Positions 26,077 through 34,748 of a stretch of 64,000 bases of DNA are shown piece by piece. The notes beneath the pieces were generated by a model. It saw only the letters and a list, made by a program, of their open reading frames with translations, was not told where the DNA came from and did no database searches. The stretch's first letter is position 1; the number at the start of each line of letters is the position of its first letter. Source of the stretch: Microtetraspora niveoalba. GTDB taxonomy: Bacteria; Actinomycetota; Actinomycetes; Streptosporangiales; Streptosporangiaceae. The DNA lies in contig NZ_BBYM01000022.1 in NCBI RefSeq assembly GCF_001570405.1, positions 82,408 to 146,407 on the forward strand, in the 5' to 3' direction. The position numbers and the translations under genes were made by a program.

Positions 26077-27906
26077 ATGCCTGGGGTCCTTGAGGAGCGC
26101 GCCGCGATCGAACGCGAGATCGCGGGCCTGACGATCTGCGAACAGCTCAGGCGGGTCGCCGCCGAGCATCCCGACGCCCCCGCCTACTCCGACCCGACGG
26201 AGGACGGCTGGAGCACCCTGACCTACGGCGAGGCGCGGCGGCGGGTGCTGGAGATCGCGGCGGCGTACGCCGCGCTCGGCGTCGCCCCCGGCGACGCCGT
26301 CGCCCTGATGACGGTCAACCGCGGCGAGCACGTCCTCGCCGACCTCGGAGCGCTCCACGCGGGCGCCGTGCCCTGCTCGATCTACAGCACCTTCGCCCCC
26401 GGCCAGGTGGCGTTCATCGCCCGCGACGCCCGGGCCGTGGTGGCCGTCGTCGGCGCCGCCGAGCTGGCCCGGTGGGAGCCGATCCTCGACGGGCTGCCCC
26501 TGCTGCGGAAGGTCGTCGTGCTCGACGGCCCGGCTCCCGGCGGCGACCGCTTCCTGGCCTGGGAGGACTTCCTGGCCCTCGGCGCCGCGCGGCTGGCCGC
26601 CGAGCCCGAGGCGGTCGAGGCGCGCTGGCGGGCCGTCACCCCCGGCGACCTGGCGACCGTCCTGTACACCTCCGGCACCACCGGCGACCCGAAGGGCGTC
26701 CCCCTCACCCACGCCAACGTGGCCTACGAGGTCGCGGCGACCGACAGGATGACGGGCCTGCCCACCATGGGCACGCAGATCTCCTACCTGACCTACGCCC
26801 ACATCGCCGAGCGTGTGCTCAGCCTCTACCTGCCGCTCTTCAAGGTCTCCCACACCCACTTCTGCACCGACCTGGCGAACCTGGCCGGCACGCTCGCCCG
26901 GGTCAGGCCGGTGATGTTCTTCGGCGTGCCGCGCGTCTGGGAGAAGATGGCCGCCCGGCTCCAGGCGCTGCTCGCCACCCAGCCCGAGGAGCGGCGGGAG
27001 CAGGTCGCCGCCGCCATGGCCGCCGGGCTCGCCTACGTCGAGGCCGGTCAGTACGGCTCCGCCGTCACGCCGGAGATCCAGGCCGCCTACGACCGGGCCG
27101 ACGCCGCGCTGCTCGCACCGATCCGGTCGCTGATCGGCCTCGACCGGGCCGCCTGGCTCGCCACCGCCGCCGCGCCCATGCCGGCCGAGGTGCAGCGCTT
27201 CTTCGCCGGCCTCGGCATGAAGGTCCTCGACGTGTACGGCATGACCGAGACGACCGGCGCGTTCACCGCCAACAGCCCGGCGGCGTACAAGCTGGGCACG
27301 GTCGGCAGGGCCGAGCCGGGCGTCGAGGTGCGGCTCGCCGCGGACGGCGAGATCCTGACCCGGAGCCCGCTCAACACCGGCGGCTACCTCAACCGGGCGG
27401 ACGAGGCGCTCTTCGACGGGGACGGCTGGCTGCGCACCGGGGACGTCGGCTCCGTCGACGAGGACGGCTTCGTCCGGATCGTGGACCGCAAGAAAGAGCT
27501 GATCATCACCGCGGGCGGCGAGAACATCTCCCCGGCCAACATCGAGAACGCGCTCAAGGAGCACCCCCTGATCGGCCAGGCCCTCGCGTACGGCGACCGC
27601 AGGCCGTACCCGGTGGCGCTGCTCACCCTGGACGCCGAGGTGGCCCCCGGCTGGGCGCGGGCCCGGGGCATCGAGTTCACCGGCCTCGCCGACCTGGCCG
27701 AGCACCCCGACGTGCTGAAGGCGGTCGAGGCCGCGGTCGACGCGGCGAACGCCGGGCTCGCCCGGGTGCAGCAGGTGAAGAGGTGGCGGCTGCTGCCCGT
27801 CGAGTGGACGCCTGAGACCGAGGAGCTCACCCCCAGCCTCAAGCTCAAGCGGAGGGTCGTCCACGCCCGCTACGCCGACCTGATCGACGCGATGTACGAG
27901 GAGTGA
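26077..27906 (+). CDS. Long-chain acyl-CoA synthetase (AMP-dependent, FadD15-like)
   Basis: A 609-residue ANL-superfamily enzyme. P-loop-like YTSGTTGDPKGVPLTH (about 192-207), DVYGMTETTGAF (A5 motif), WLRTGDVG (A7) and DRKKELIITAGGENISPANIEN (A8-A10, containing the hinge and start of the C-terminal domain). It activates fatty acids via acyl-AMP. ATG 26077 has GGAGG at 26068-26072. No operon partner; followed by a hairpin. Confidence 0.93.
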   Translation: MPGVLEERAAIEREIAGLTICEQLRRVAAEHPDAPAYSDPTEDGWSTLTYGEARRRVLEIAAAYAALGVAPGDAVALMTVNRGEHVLADLGALHAGAVPCSIYSTFAPGQVAFIARDARAVVAVVGAAELARWEPILDGLPLLRKVVVLDGPAPGGDRFLAWEDFLALGAARLAAEPEAVEARWRAVTPGDLATVLYTSGTTGDPKGVPLTHANVAYEVAATDRMTGLPTMGTQISYLTYAHIAERVLSLYLPLFKVSHTHFCTDLANLAGTLARVRPVMFFGVPRVWEKMAARLQALLATQPEERREQVAAAMAAGLAYVEAGQYGSAVTPEIQAAYDRADAALLAPIRSLIGLDRAAWLATAAAPMPAEVQRFFAGLGMKVLDVYGMTETTGAFTANSPAAYKLGTVGRAEPGVEVRLAADGEILTRSPLNTGGYLNRADEALFDGDGWLRTGDVGSVDEDGFVRIVDRKKELIITAGGENISPANIENALKEHPLIGQALAYGDRRPYPVALLTLDAEVAPGWARARGIEFTGLADLAEHPDVLKAVEAAVDAANAGLARVQQVKRWRLLPVEWTPETEELTPSLKLKRRVVHARYADLIDAMYEE

Positions 27907-27949
27907 GCCCGGCGGCGCGGCGAGCCGCACCCGCGCGACGTTTTGCCAT

Positions 27950-27971
27950 CCGGGGTGGTTTTCCACCCCGG
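27950..27971 (+). terminator. Hairpin terminator after the acyl-CoA synthetase
   Basis: A perfect 9-bp stem (27950-27958/27963-27971) with a TTTT loop, about 45 nt after the stop and ahead of the next gene's start. It lacks a U-tract. Confidence 0.6.
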
Positions 27972-28005
27972 GGGCATTACCCGGGCCTGCCTACGGTCTT
28001 CGGCC

Positions 28006-28836
28006 ATGAGCAGACGTCTAATCGCCAGGGCGGCCGTCGCGGCCGCCGTTCCGCTGGCCGCTCTCGGGGCGGCGCAGACGCCGGCGTTGGCCGACGACGA
28101 GCTGGCCATCCGATCCGTCACCGTGCAGCCGGGCGACCCGGTCGTCGGGCCGTCGGGATCAGTGAAGCTGGTGATCGACGTGGTGGCGCGCGGGGCGCGC
28201 GGCGACCACGGGGTCACCGTCAAGGTCGATCCGGGGCCGCCTCCGGCCGCCTCCAGCGGGCAGACCGGAGGCGCCGCGCAGGCGGTCGTCCGTCCCGCCG
28301 CGTCCCCCGGGCGCGCGCCCGCGATCAACGGGAACTCCGGCTCCGTCTCCGTCTCGGGCACCCAGTCCACCCAGGGCGACCGGGCCACGGGACGGTTCAC
28401 CGGGTGGGAGAAGTGGCGGTTCCAGCCGGAGACGGCGCTGTCCCGCTGGCATCCGAGCGGCCAGTGGACCGTGGTCGCCACCGCCAAGGGCGCGAACGGC
28501 GCCACGGTCAGCAGCTACACGACCTTCTACCTCAGGCGGGCGACGCGGCTCGAGGGCGTCAGCGTGAACCGCGACGCCGACGGCGCGCGCGTCACCGGGA
28601 CCCTCCTGCGGGTGGACCCGAACGGCCAGGTCGACTACCGGCCCTTCGCCGGGCGGGACGTCAGGCTCCGCTTCCGCGAGGAGGGGTCGTCCGACTGGAA
28701 GGACATGGGCACCGCCACCACCGACAAGGACGGCTGGTTCGAGGGCCGGGCGCCGGTCAAGACCGCCGGCACCTGGCAGGTCGAGTTCCCGGGAAGCGCG
28801 CACTACGCGTCGGACACCGGCGTCGTCTCGGGCTGA
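28006..28836 (+). CDS. Secreted protein with Ig-like/carboxypeptidase-regulatory-like domains
   Basis: A 276-residue exported protein. Signal peptide MSRRLIARAAVAAAVPLAALG ending at ...PALA-DDE (about residue 29). Two beta-sandwich regions are suggested: residues about 35-70 (RSVTVQPGDPVVGPSGSVKL) and about 180-275, where VTGTLLRVDPNGQVDYRPFAG, TTDKDGWFEGRAPV and GTWQVEFPGS recall bacterial Ig/CarboxypepD_reg repeats. Function unknown, probably an envelope or adhesion protein. The following gene has the same plan, so the pair is probably an old duplication. Confidence 0.8.
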   Translation: MSRRLIARAAVAAAVPLAALGAAQTPALADDELAIRSVTVQPGDPVVGPSGSVKLVIDVVARGARGDHGVTVKVDPGPPPAASSGQTGGAAQAVVRPAASPGRAPAINGNSGSVSVSGTQSTQGDRATGRFTGWEKWRFQPETALSRWHPSGQWTVVATAKGANGATVSSYTTFYLRRATRLEGVSVNRDADGARVTGTLLRVDPNGQVDYRPFAGRDVRLRFREEGSSDWKDMGTATTDKDGWFEGRAPVKTAGTWQVEFPGSAHYASDTGVVSG

Positions 28837-28931
28837 TACCACCCTTTCCTGAGGGCTGGTTGCGAATTCGTGATGTTTTAACTGTGAATGGGAGGCAACT
28901 TTCCTCTCCCTTTGCGCGTCTTTGACGTAGG

Positions 28932-28954
28932 CGCGCCCCAATCCCGGGGGCGCG
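28932..28954 (+). terminator. GC-rich hairpin between the two secreted-protein genes
   Basis: 8-bp stem (28932-28939/28947-28954) with a 7-nt loop. The region just before it (28850-28920) is unusually AT-rich for this genome and may carry the promoter of the next gene. Confidence 0.5.
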
Positions 28955-28982
28955 TTCGCAACGGGGAGAGGAAAGAACCCTC

Positions 28983-29927
28983 ATGGTGAAACGCACCACC
29001 GCCGCGCTGGCGGCGGCCGTCCTGGGCGTCACGGCGCTCGCGACGGTCACGCCGGCCTTCGCGGATGTACCGGACACCTCCAGCAGCCCGGAGGTCACCC
29101 AGACGCCCGAGCCCTCCTCCTATCGCGCGGACTCCCAGATCGTGTCGGTCGACGTCACCCCCGGCACGGTCGTCGTCCGCCGGCACGGCTCTGTCCGCGT
29201 GACCGCGACGGTCCGGACCAAGGACGTCAAGGACGTCAAGATCGACGTCATCGAGCCCCGCGGCGGCCACGGCCACGGCGGCGGCCACGGTCACTGGGCG
29301 GCGAAGAAGGACGACAACCCGGGCGACCGGCACCACGGGCCCAAGTGGGACACGAAGTCGGCGTCCTGGGACTTCGACTGGAGCCACAAGACGGGCACCT
29401 GGACGGTGCACGTCGAGGCGCTCGGCTACGACGGCAAGGTCAGGACCGCCGACCGCACCTTCTCGGTGAAGCACGACGACTGGCGCCGCCCGCCGGCGCC
29501 GAGGGGGCCCAAGGCCACCCGCATCAGCGGCTTCGACGCCACGCCCGAGCCGGTGAGGAAGGGCCGCACGCTCAACCTCCAGGGCCGCCTCGACGTCGCG
29601 CAGTGCTACAGCGACTGGTACTACGACTGGGACGGCTACAACGGCCGCTGGGGCCGGGGTGACGACTGCCGCGAGAGCCGGGGCTACTGGCACGACTGGC
29701 ACTGGCTCGGCGGCGAGGACATCGACGTGTACTTCCAGCCGCGGGGTTCCCGGGCCTGGAAGTTCGTCCAGACCGTCGAGACCGACGGCTCCGGCCGCTT
29801 CTCCACCCGGGTCCGGGCCTTCCAGTCCGGCACCTGGGCCGTGCGCTTCGACGGCGACCGCCGTCTGAAGGGCTCGGAGGCGTCCGACTACGTCAAGGTC
29901 GTCGGCTACGGCTGGGGCCACCGCTGA
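28983..29927 (+). CDS. Secreted protein, His/Gly- and Trp/Asp-rich, related to the preceding one
   Basis: A 314-residue exported protein. Signal peptide MVKRTTAALAAAVLGVTALA ending near TPAFA. It contains an Ig-like segment (about 45-150) interrupted by GGHGHGGGHGHW, a linker of Arg/Pro, and a second segment (about 180-310) with two cysteines flanking a tract very rich in Trp, Tyr, Asp and Gly (DWYYDWDGYNGRWGRGDDC). The ending TDGSGRFSTRV and GTWAVRFDGD matches TTDKDGWFEGRA and GTWQVEFPGS of its neighbour. The His-rich loop could bind metals. Function unknown. Confidence 0.8.
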   Translation: MVKRTTAALAAAVLGVTALATVTPAFADVPDTSSSPEVTQTPEPSSYRADSQIVSVDVTPGTVVVRRHGSVRVTATVRTKDVKDVKIDVIEPRGGHGHGGGHGHWAAKKDDNPGDRHHGPKWDTKSASWDFDWSHKTGTWTVHVEALGYDGKVRTADRTFSVKHDDWRRPPAPRGPKATRISGFDATPEPVRKGRTLNLQGRLDVAQCYSDWYYDWDGYNGRWGRGDDCRESRGYWHDWHWLGGEDIDVYFQPRGSRAWKFVQTVETDGSGRFSTRVRAFQSGTWAVRFDGDRRLKGSEASDYVKVVGYGWGHR

Positions 29928-30051
29928 CCGATGCGTGAGCCGGGGCGCTGACCCGGGGGTCCGTCCGGATCCCCGGCCACGCCCCGGCCGTTCGCCGGAA
30001 CACGGCACGACGTCGCGCGCGACGGCACGTACGCCGCCGCGCGTGACGCTC

Positions 30052-30082
30052 CGCCCGGCTCCCTTCGTGAGGGAGCCGGGCG
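30052..30082 (+). terminator. Strong hairpin terminator
   Basis: Perfect 13-bp stem (30052-30064/30070-30082), 5-nt loop TCGTG, followed by TCCGTCTTT. It ends the secreted-protein transcript and, being symmetric, may also stop the opposing PKS operon. Confidence 0.85.
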
Positions 30083-30141
30083 TCCGTCTTTCCCGGGGAC
30101 CCGGCCGTGCCGGTCACGCGGGGCCGGTCACGCGGGGCCGG

Positions 30142-30705
30142 TCAGGCGGGGCCGGGCGGGGGCTCCGGGCACGAGGGTGGAGGCGCGGCCCGGCACGCGG
30201 CGGCCAGGGCCGCCTCCTCGCACCTGATCCGCACCACCATCAGAGCCGCGTTGAGCACGGTGAACCCGGCCGCGGTCAGCCACGCGGAGTGGACCAGCGG
30301 CAGCGCCGCGCCCTCCACCGCCACGGCCACGTAGTTCGGGTGGCGCAGCCAGGCCGCCCGGTACGGCCCGCGGCGCACCGGCGGCATCCCCGGCACCACG
30401 ATCACCCGGGTGTTCCACCGCGGGCCGAGCGAGACGACGCACCACCAGCGCAGCCCCTGGGCGGCGAGGACCAGCGCGAGCATCGGCAGGCCGAGCGCCG
30501 GGACGAACGGCCGCCCGGCCAGGCGCACCTCGACCAGGCAGGAGACGAGAAGGCCGGTGTGCAGCGCCACCAGGGCCGGATAGTGCGCCCGCCCGCTGAC
30601 CACGCCGCCCCTGGCCAGGCTCCACCGGGTGTTGCGCCGGGCCACGACGAGCTCGGCGACGCGTTCCGCCGCGACCGCGAGGACGAGCAGGGTGTACCAG
30701 CTCAC
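30142..30705 (-). CDS. Isoprenylcysteine carboxyl methyltransferase (ICMT)-family membrane methyltransferase
   Basis: A 187-residue integral membrane protein with about five hydrophobic segments and the ICMT core LGPRWNTRVIVVPG, GPYRAAWLRHPNYVAV, where the RHPNY motif binds SAM. In actinobacterial type III PKS operons such proteins O-methylate alkylresorcinol or alkylpyrone phenolic lipids (compare SrsB of Streptomyces griseus, from general knowledge). The ATG at 30705 lies 7 bp after the PKS stop, so the two are certainly co-transcribed. The C-terminus is a Pro/Cys-containing tail. Confidence 0.85.
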   Translation of the reverse strand: MSWYTLLVLAVAAERVAELVVARRNTRWSLARGGVVSGRAHYPALVALHTGLLVSCLVEVRLAGRPFVPALGLPMLALVLAAQGLRWWCVVSLGPRWNTRVIVVPGMPPVRRGPYRAAWLRHPNYVAVAVEGAALPLVHSAWLTAAGFTVLNAALMVVRIRCEEAALAAACRAAPPPSCPEPPPGPA

Positions 30706-30712
30706 GACGCCG

Positions 30713-31768
30713 CTACCAGCGCAGCAGGACGAGCTCGGAGCAGAAGCCGGGCCCCATGGCGAGGAGGACGCCCGGCGAGCCGGGGGGAGGCGGGTGCGGC
30801 GACGACAACGTGTCCCGCAACACGAACAGCACGGAGGCGGAGGACAGGTTCCCCGCCTCGGCCAGCGAGCGCCAGGTCACGTCCAGCGCGCCGTCCGGCA
30901 GGCGGAGGGCGGCGGCGACGGCCTGGAGCACCTTCGGCCCGCCGGGATGGCAGACCCAGGCGGTCACGTCCTCGATCGACAACCCCTGGTCGGACAGGAA
31001 GCCCCGCATGTCGTCGGCCAGGTGGGTGCGCACCAGCTCGGGGATGCGCACGTCCAGCACCACCTGGAAGCCGCTGTCGCGGACGTCCCACCCCATCACC
31101 CGCTCGGAGGCCGGGTACAGGCGGCTGCGCGTGGCCACGACGGCGGGGCCGGAGCCGGGCCGCTCGTCGCCGCACGCGACGACGGCGGCCGCGCCGTCCC
31201 CGAAGAGGCCGCTCGCGATCAGGTTCGCGATCGAGGAGTCGTCGCGCTGGAGGGTCAGGGAACAGAGCTCCACCGTGAGCAGCACGGCCACGTCGCGGGG
31301 CGCGCCGCGCAGGTAGTCGTGCAGCCGTGAGATCCCGGCCGCGCCGGCCACGCACCCGAGGCCGAAGACCGGGACCCGCTTGACGTCGGGGCGCAGCCCG
31401 AGCCGTCCGGCCATCCTGGCGTCCAGCGACGGCGCGGCCACGCCGGTGGTCGAGGCGACGATGATCATGTCCACGTCGCTCCCGTCCAGGCCGGCCGCCT
31501 CGAGGGCGGCGGCCACCGCCTCCGCGCCCAGATCGGCCGCCGCGTCGACGTAGACCTCGTTCGCCGCGCCGAACCCGTCGAGCTTGGCGTACTCCTCGAT
31601 GGGCAGCGCGAGGTGGCGGTGCCGGACGCGGGTGCTCGTGTGCAGCCGGTCGAGGAGGGGGCGGGCGTCCTCGGGGATCGGGCACAGCTCCGCCAGCCGG
31701 TCCGTGATCTCCTCCTGGGCGTACCGGTTCGGGGGAAGGACGCATTGAACGGCGGCGATTCGCGTCAT
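30713..31768 (-). CDS. Type III polyketide synthase (chalcone/stilbene synthase family)
   Basis: A 351-residue KASIII-like enzyme. Catalytic triad seen as Cys139 (GLGCVAGA), His274 (VCHPGG) and Asn307 (AGNLSSASV); the C-terminal motif GVLLAMGPGF is present. It condenses malonyl-CoA units onto a starter, often a fatty acyl-CoA, to make alkylresorcinols or pyrones. With the ICMT-like partner it probably makes methylated phenolic lipids for the membrane. ATG 31768. A near-perfect 22-bp palindrome lies about 20 bp upstream. Confidence 0.93.
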   Translation of the reverse strand: MTRIAAVQCVLPPNRYAQEEITDRLAELCPIPEDARPLLDRLHTSTRVRHRHLALPIEEYAKLDGFGAANEVYVDAAADLGAEAVAAALEAAGLDGSDVDMIIVASTTGVAAPSLDARMAGRLGLRPDVKRVPVFGLGCVAGAAGISRLHDYLRGAPRDVAVLLTVELCSLTLQRDDSSIANLIASGLFGDGAAAVVACGDERPGSGPAVVATRSRLYPASERVMGWDVRDSGFQVVLDVRIPELVRTHLADDMRGFLSDQGLSIEDVTAWVCHPGGPKVLQAVAAALRLPDGALDVTWRSLAEAGNLSSASVLFVLRDTLSSPHPPPPGSPGVLLAMGPGFCSELVLLRW

Positions 31769-31786
31769 GGGAACCCCCTTACGGAG

Positions 31787-31808
31787 GGAAGAATAACGCT
31801 ATTCATCC
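31787..31808. promoter_or_regulatory. 22-bp palindromic operator candidate upstream of the type III PKS
   Basis: Arms 31787-31795 and 31800-31808 match at 8 of 9 positions (core GAATA-ACGC-TATTC). It is AT-rich in a GC-rich background and sits in the 158-bp divergent gap between the PKS operon and a GNAT gene. No regulator gene is adjacent. Confidence 0.55.
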
Positions 31809-31926
31809 CTTTTTGCCCGGATCTGGCGGCGTCACTCCTGTCGCCGTCCGCCGCGTGGGGCGGGAGGGGCGGAGCCGGTCCCGCGTGGAGAGCGGGACGG
31901 ACGGCGCCGCGGGCGTGTGGCACAGT

Positions 31927-32790
31927 ATGGCCGTGACGAACCTGTACATAAGGAACGCGAACGCCGGAGATCTCGACGCCGTCGCCGCGATCGCCCGCGC
32001 GACCGGCCAGGGCGAGGAGTGGACCGGAGCGGACCCGGCGTACGTCGGTCACCTGCTCGCCCACGGCCGGGTGGTCGTCGCCGAGCGGCAGGGCGCGGTG
32101 ACCGGGTTCGGCGCGACCCGCCGCATCGGGGACGGGCCCGGCGCGGTGACCATGTTGTGCGACCTGTTCGTCGATCCCCGCGCGCACGGCCTCGGAGCGG
32201 GGAACGCCATGCTGGCGACCCTCTGGCAGGACGCCCCGCGGCGGATGACCTTCAGCAGCCTGCACGCGCACGCGCTGCCGCTGTACACACGATCGGGCCT
32301 GGACGCCTGGTGGCCGCTCCTCTACCTGGGCGGCGACGTGCGCGCCCTCCGGCTCCCGGGCGGATGGGCCGTCACCGAGACCTCGCCCGGCGAGGCCGCC
32401 GCGCTCGAACTGGGGTGGACCGGCGTCGACAGGTCCGCCGACCACGCCGCCTGGGCCGCCCGTCCCGGCGGACGGGCGGTCCTCGCGTCCCGCGACGGCG
32501 TGGTCGCCGCGGCGGCCGCCGTGGCCGGGACCGGGCCGGAGTACGGCATCGCGCACCTGGCCGCCGACCCCGGCGCGGGCGCCGGCGCCGCCAGGGACGC
32601 GGTCGTCGCCGTGCTCGCGTCGCTGGACCCGCCCGGAGGCCGGGCCCGGGTCTGCCTGCCCGCCCCCCACGTCGCGACGCGCCCGCTGCTCGCCGCCGGA
32701 TGGCACAGCGAGGAGATGGACGTCTTCATGGCCACCGACCCCGGCCTGCTCGACCCGCGCCGCTGCGTGCCCTCGCCCGCGCTCGCCTGA
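31927..32790 (+). CDS. GNAT-family N-acetyltransferase
   Basis: A 287-residue protein, N-terminal GNAT domain (about 5-145) with LYIRNANAGDLDAVAAIAR, VVVAERQGAVTGFGATR and the acetyl-CoA-binding VDPRAHGLGAGNAML. The C-terminal half (about 150-270) looks like a second, degenerate GNAT-like fold. Substrate unknown. ATG 31927 or GTG 31933 are possible; neither has a good ribosome site. It is divergent from the PKS operon. Confidence 0.8.
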   Translation: MAVTNLYIRNANAGDLDAVAAIARATGQGEEWTGADPAYVGHLLAHGRVVVAERQGAVTGFGATRRIGDGPGAVTMLCDLFVDPRAHGLGAGNAMLATLWQDAPRRMTFSSLHAHALPLYTRSGLDAWWPLLYLGGDVRALRLPGGWAVTETSPGEAAALELGWTGVDRSADHAAWAARPGGRAVLASRDGVVAAAAAVAGTGPEYGIAHLAADPGAGAGAARDAVVAVLASLDPPGGRARVCLPAPHVATRPLLAAGWHSEEMDVFMATDPGLLDPRRCVPSPALA

Positions 32791-32901
32791 GCGGGCCGGT
32801 GATGCGGTGGGACGCAGGAATCATCGTCGCCGGGCGGCTGTTGCCGGGGGGGAGACGTCAGGTCATAGGCTTGTGTTCACCGAACGTCCGGGAGGTCCCC
32901 C

Positions 32902-33891
32902 TTGCTGGTTGACTCATTCGGCCGGGTCGCGACAGACCTGCGCGTCTCGCTGACCGACCGGTGCAACCTGCGCTGCGCGTACTGCATGCCGCCCGAGGGG
33001 CTGGACTGGCTGCCCAAGCCCGAGCTGCTCACCGCCGACGAGATCGTCCGCCTGGTCGCGATCGGCGTGGAACGGCTCGGCGTCACGGAGGTGCGCTACA
33101 CCGGGGGCGAGCCGCTGCTCCGCCGGGAGCTGGTGGAGATCGTCGCCGCGACCGCCCGGCTGAGCCCCCGCCCCCAGGTGTCGCTGACCACCAACGGCAT
33201 CGGCCTGGCCCGGCTCGCCGCCCCGCTGGCGGAGGCCGGGCTCGACCGGGTCAACGTCTCGCTCGACACCCTGGACCGCGACGTGTTCGTCCGGCTCGCG
33301 CACCGCGACCGGCTGCCCGACGTCCTCGACGGGCTGGCCGCGGCGGTCCGGGCCGGGCTCACGCCCGTCAAGATCAACAGTGTGCTGATGCGCGGCGTCA
33401 ACGAACACGAGGCCGTCCCGCTGCTGCGGTTCAGCCTGGAGCACGGCTACGAGCTGCGTTTCATCGAGCAGATGCCCCTGGACGCTCAGCACGGCTGGCG
33501 GCGCGAGGACATGATCACCGCCGACGAGATCCTCGGCCTGCTCAACGGTTCCTTCGACCTGGTCGAGGACGAGCCGGGCCGCAGGGGCAGCGCCCCCGCC
33601 GAGCTGTTCCTCGTGGACGGCGGCCCGGCCCGGGTGGGCGTGATCGGCTCGGTCACCCGCCCGTTCTGCGGCGCCTGCGACCGCGTCCGGCTCACCGCCG
33701 ACGGCCAGATCCGCAACTGCCTGTTCGCCACCGAGGAGTCCGACCTCCGCGCGGCCCTGCGGTCCGGCGCGTCCGACGACGACCTCGCGGCCCGCTGGAT
33801 CGCCGCGGTGGGCGGCAAGAAACCCGGCCACGGCATCGACGACCCGTCCTTCCTCCAGCCGTCCCGGCCCATGTCGGCCATCGGAGGCTAG
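32902..33891 (+). CDS. moaA: GTP 3',8-cyclase MoaA
   Basis: A 329-residue radical-SAM enzyme. N-terminal [4Fe-4S] ligands Cys21, Cys25, Cys28 (CNLRCAYC), and the C-terminal cluster ligands Cys256, Cys259 and Cys273 (CGACDRVRL...NC). The protein converts GTP to 3',8-cH2GTP, the first step of molybdenum cofactor synthesis. TTG 32902 is the start with GGGAGG about 7 nt upstream. A TAGGCT-like -10 lies near 32865. The C-terminus lacks the usual terminal Gly-Gly end exactly, finishing ...SAIGG, which is the normal double glycine. First gene of a moaA-mobA-DUF6457 operon. Confidence 0.95.
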   Translation: MLVDSFGRVATDLRVSLTDRCNLRCAYCMPPEGLDWLPKPELLTADEIVRLVAIGVERLGVTEVRYTGGEPLLRRELVEIVAATARLSPRPQVSLTTNGIGLARLAAPLAEAGLDRVNVSLDTLDRDVFVRLAHRDRLPDVLDGLAAAVRAGLTPVKINSVLMRGVNEHEAVPLLRFSLEHGYELRFIEQMPLDAQHGWRREDMITADEILGLLNGSFDLVEDEPGRRGSAPAELFLVDGGPARVGVIGSVTRPFCGACDRVRLTADGQIRNCLFATEESDLRAALRSGASDDDLAARWIAAVGGKKPGHGIDDPSFLQPSRPMSAIGG

Positions 33892-33897
33892 CCGGCC

Positions 33898-34494
33898 GTG
33901 CCGTACGACGCGGTGATCCTGGCCGGCGGGCGCGCCCGGCGGCTGGGCGGCCTGGACAAGCCGGGAGCGCCGGTCGGCGGACGGTCCCTGATCGAGCGAG
34001 TGGCCGGGGCCGTGACCGCGGCCCGGACCCTCGTCGTCGTCGGCCCCCCGCGCCCCGGCCGCGGGCTGGAGCGCGCCGTTCACACGCGGGAGGACCCGCC
34101 CGGCTCCGGACCGGTCCCGGCGCTGCGGGCCGGGCTCGCCCTCGTCACCGCGGAGCGGTTCGCCCTGCTCGCCGCCGACCTGCCGTTCCTGGACGAGGGT
34201 CACGTGGCGGCGCTCCTCGCCGCCGCGCGCGAGCCGGGCGCTCCCGGCGCCGTGCTGGTGGACGACGAGGGCAACGAGCAGTGGCTCACCGGCGTCTGGC
34301 GGACGGAGCCGCTCCGCGAGGCGCTCGCCGGGTACGACGGCCGCTCGCTGCGCGGGCTCCTCGGGCCGCTCGGACCCGTGGCCGTCCGCCTCGGCGCCCG
34401 CGCGGACGGGTGCGCCCCGTGGTTCGACTGCGACACGATGGATGATCTCGACCGGGCGCGCCGGAGCCGAGTGACGAGCGAGGAGACCGCATGA
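33898..34494 (+). CDS. mobA: Molybdenum cofactor guanylyltransferase MobA
   Basis: A 198-residue nucleotidyltransferase with the N-terminal signature DAVILAGGRARRLGGLDKP (LAGGxxxRxGGxDK) and the GTP/metal site LAADLPFL. It adds GMP to Mo-molybdopterin. GTG 33898 start, 6 bp after moaA. Its last codons overlap the next ATG (ATGA), implying coupled translation. Confidence 0.9.
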   Translation: MPYDAVILAGGRARRLGGLDKPGAPVGGRSLIERVAGAVTAARTLVVVGPPRPGRGLERAVHTREDPPGSGPVPALRAGLALVTAERFALLAADLPFLDEGHVAALLAAAREPGAPGAVLVDDEGNEQWLTGVWRTEPLREALAGYDGRSLRGLLGPLGPVAVRLGARADGCAPWFDCDTMDDLDRARRSRVTSEETA

Positions 34495-34748
34495 ACGTGC
34501 TGGAGGAATGGACCGCCCTTGTCTGCCGCGAGCTGGGGGTCGACCCCGGGAAGGTGGACCGCAACGCGGTGCTCGACCTGACCCGCGACGTGGCGCACGG
34601 CGTGGCCAGGCCCGCCGCGCCGCTCACCGCCTATCTGGTCGGGCTGGCCCAGGGGGCGGGCACGGCCCCCGCGGACGCGCTGGAGCGGCTGTCCGCCATG
34701 GCCCGAAACTGGGAGCAGGCGACGACCGAAACCATGAAGGACGCCTGA
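34491..34748 (+). CDS. DUF6457 protein (molybdopterin-associated small protein)
   Basis: An 85-residue alpha-helical protein. NVLEEWTALVCRELGVDP, VLDLTRDVAHGVARPAAPLTAYLVGLAQG match the small DUF6457 domain found beside or fused to molybdopterin-guanine nucleotide synthesis proteins. Overlaps mobA by 4 bp. Probably an accessory factor of cofactor guanylylation or insertion; unproven. Confidence 0.82.
   Translation: MNVLEEWTALVCRELGVDPGKVDRNAVLDLTRDVAHGVARPAAPLTAYLVGLAQGAGTAPADALERLSAMARNWEQATTETMKDA

Noticed and set aside
32800..32901. Moco riboswitch upstream of moaA
   Set aside because: The gap is only about 110 nt and has none of the long paired elements of the Moco RNA motif; just a weak promoter and a ribosome site.
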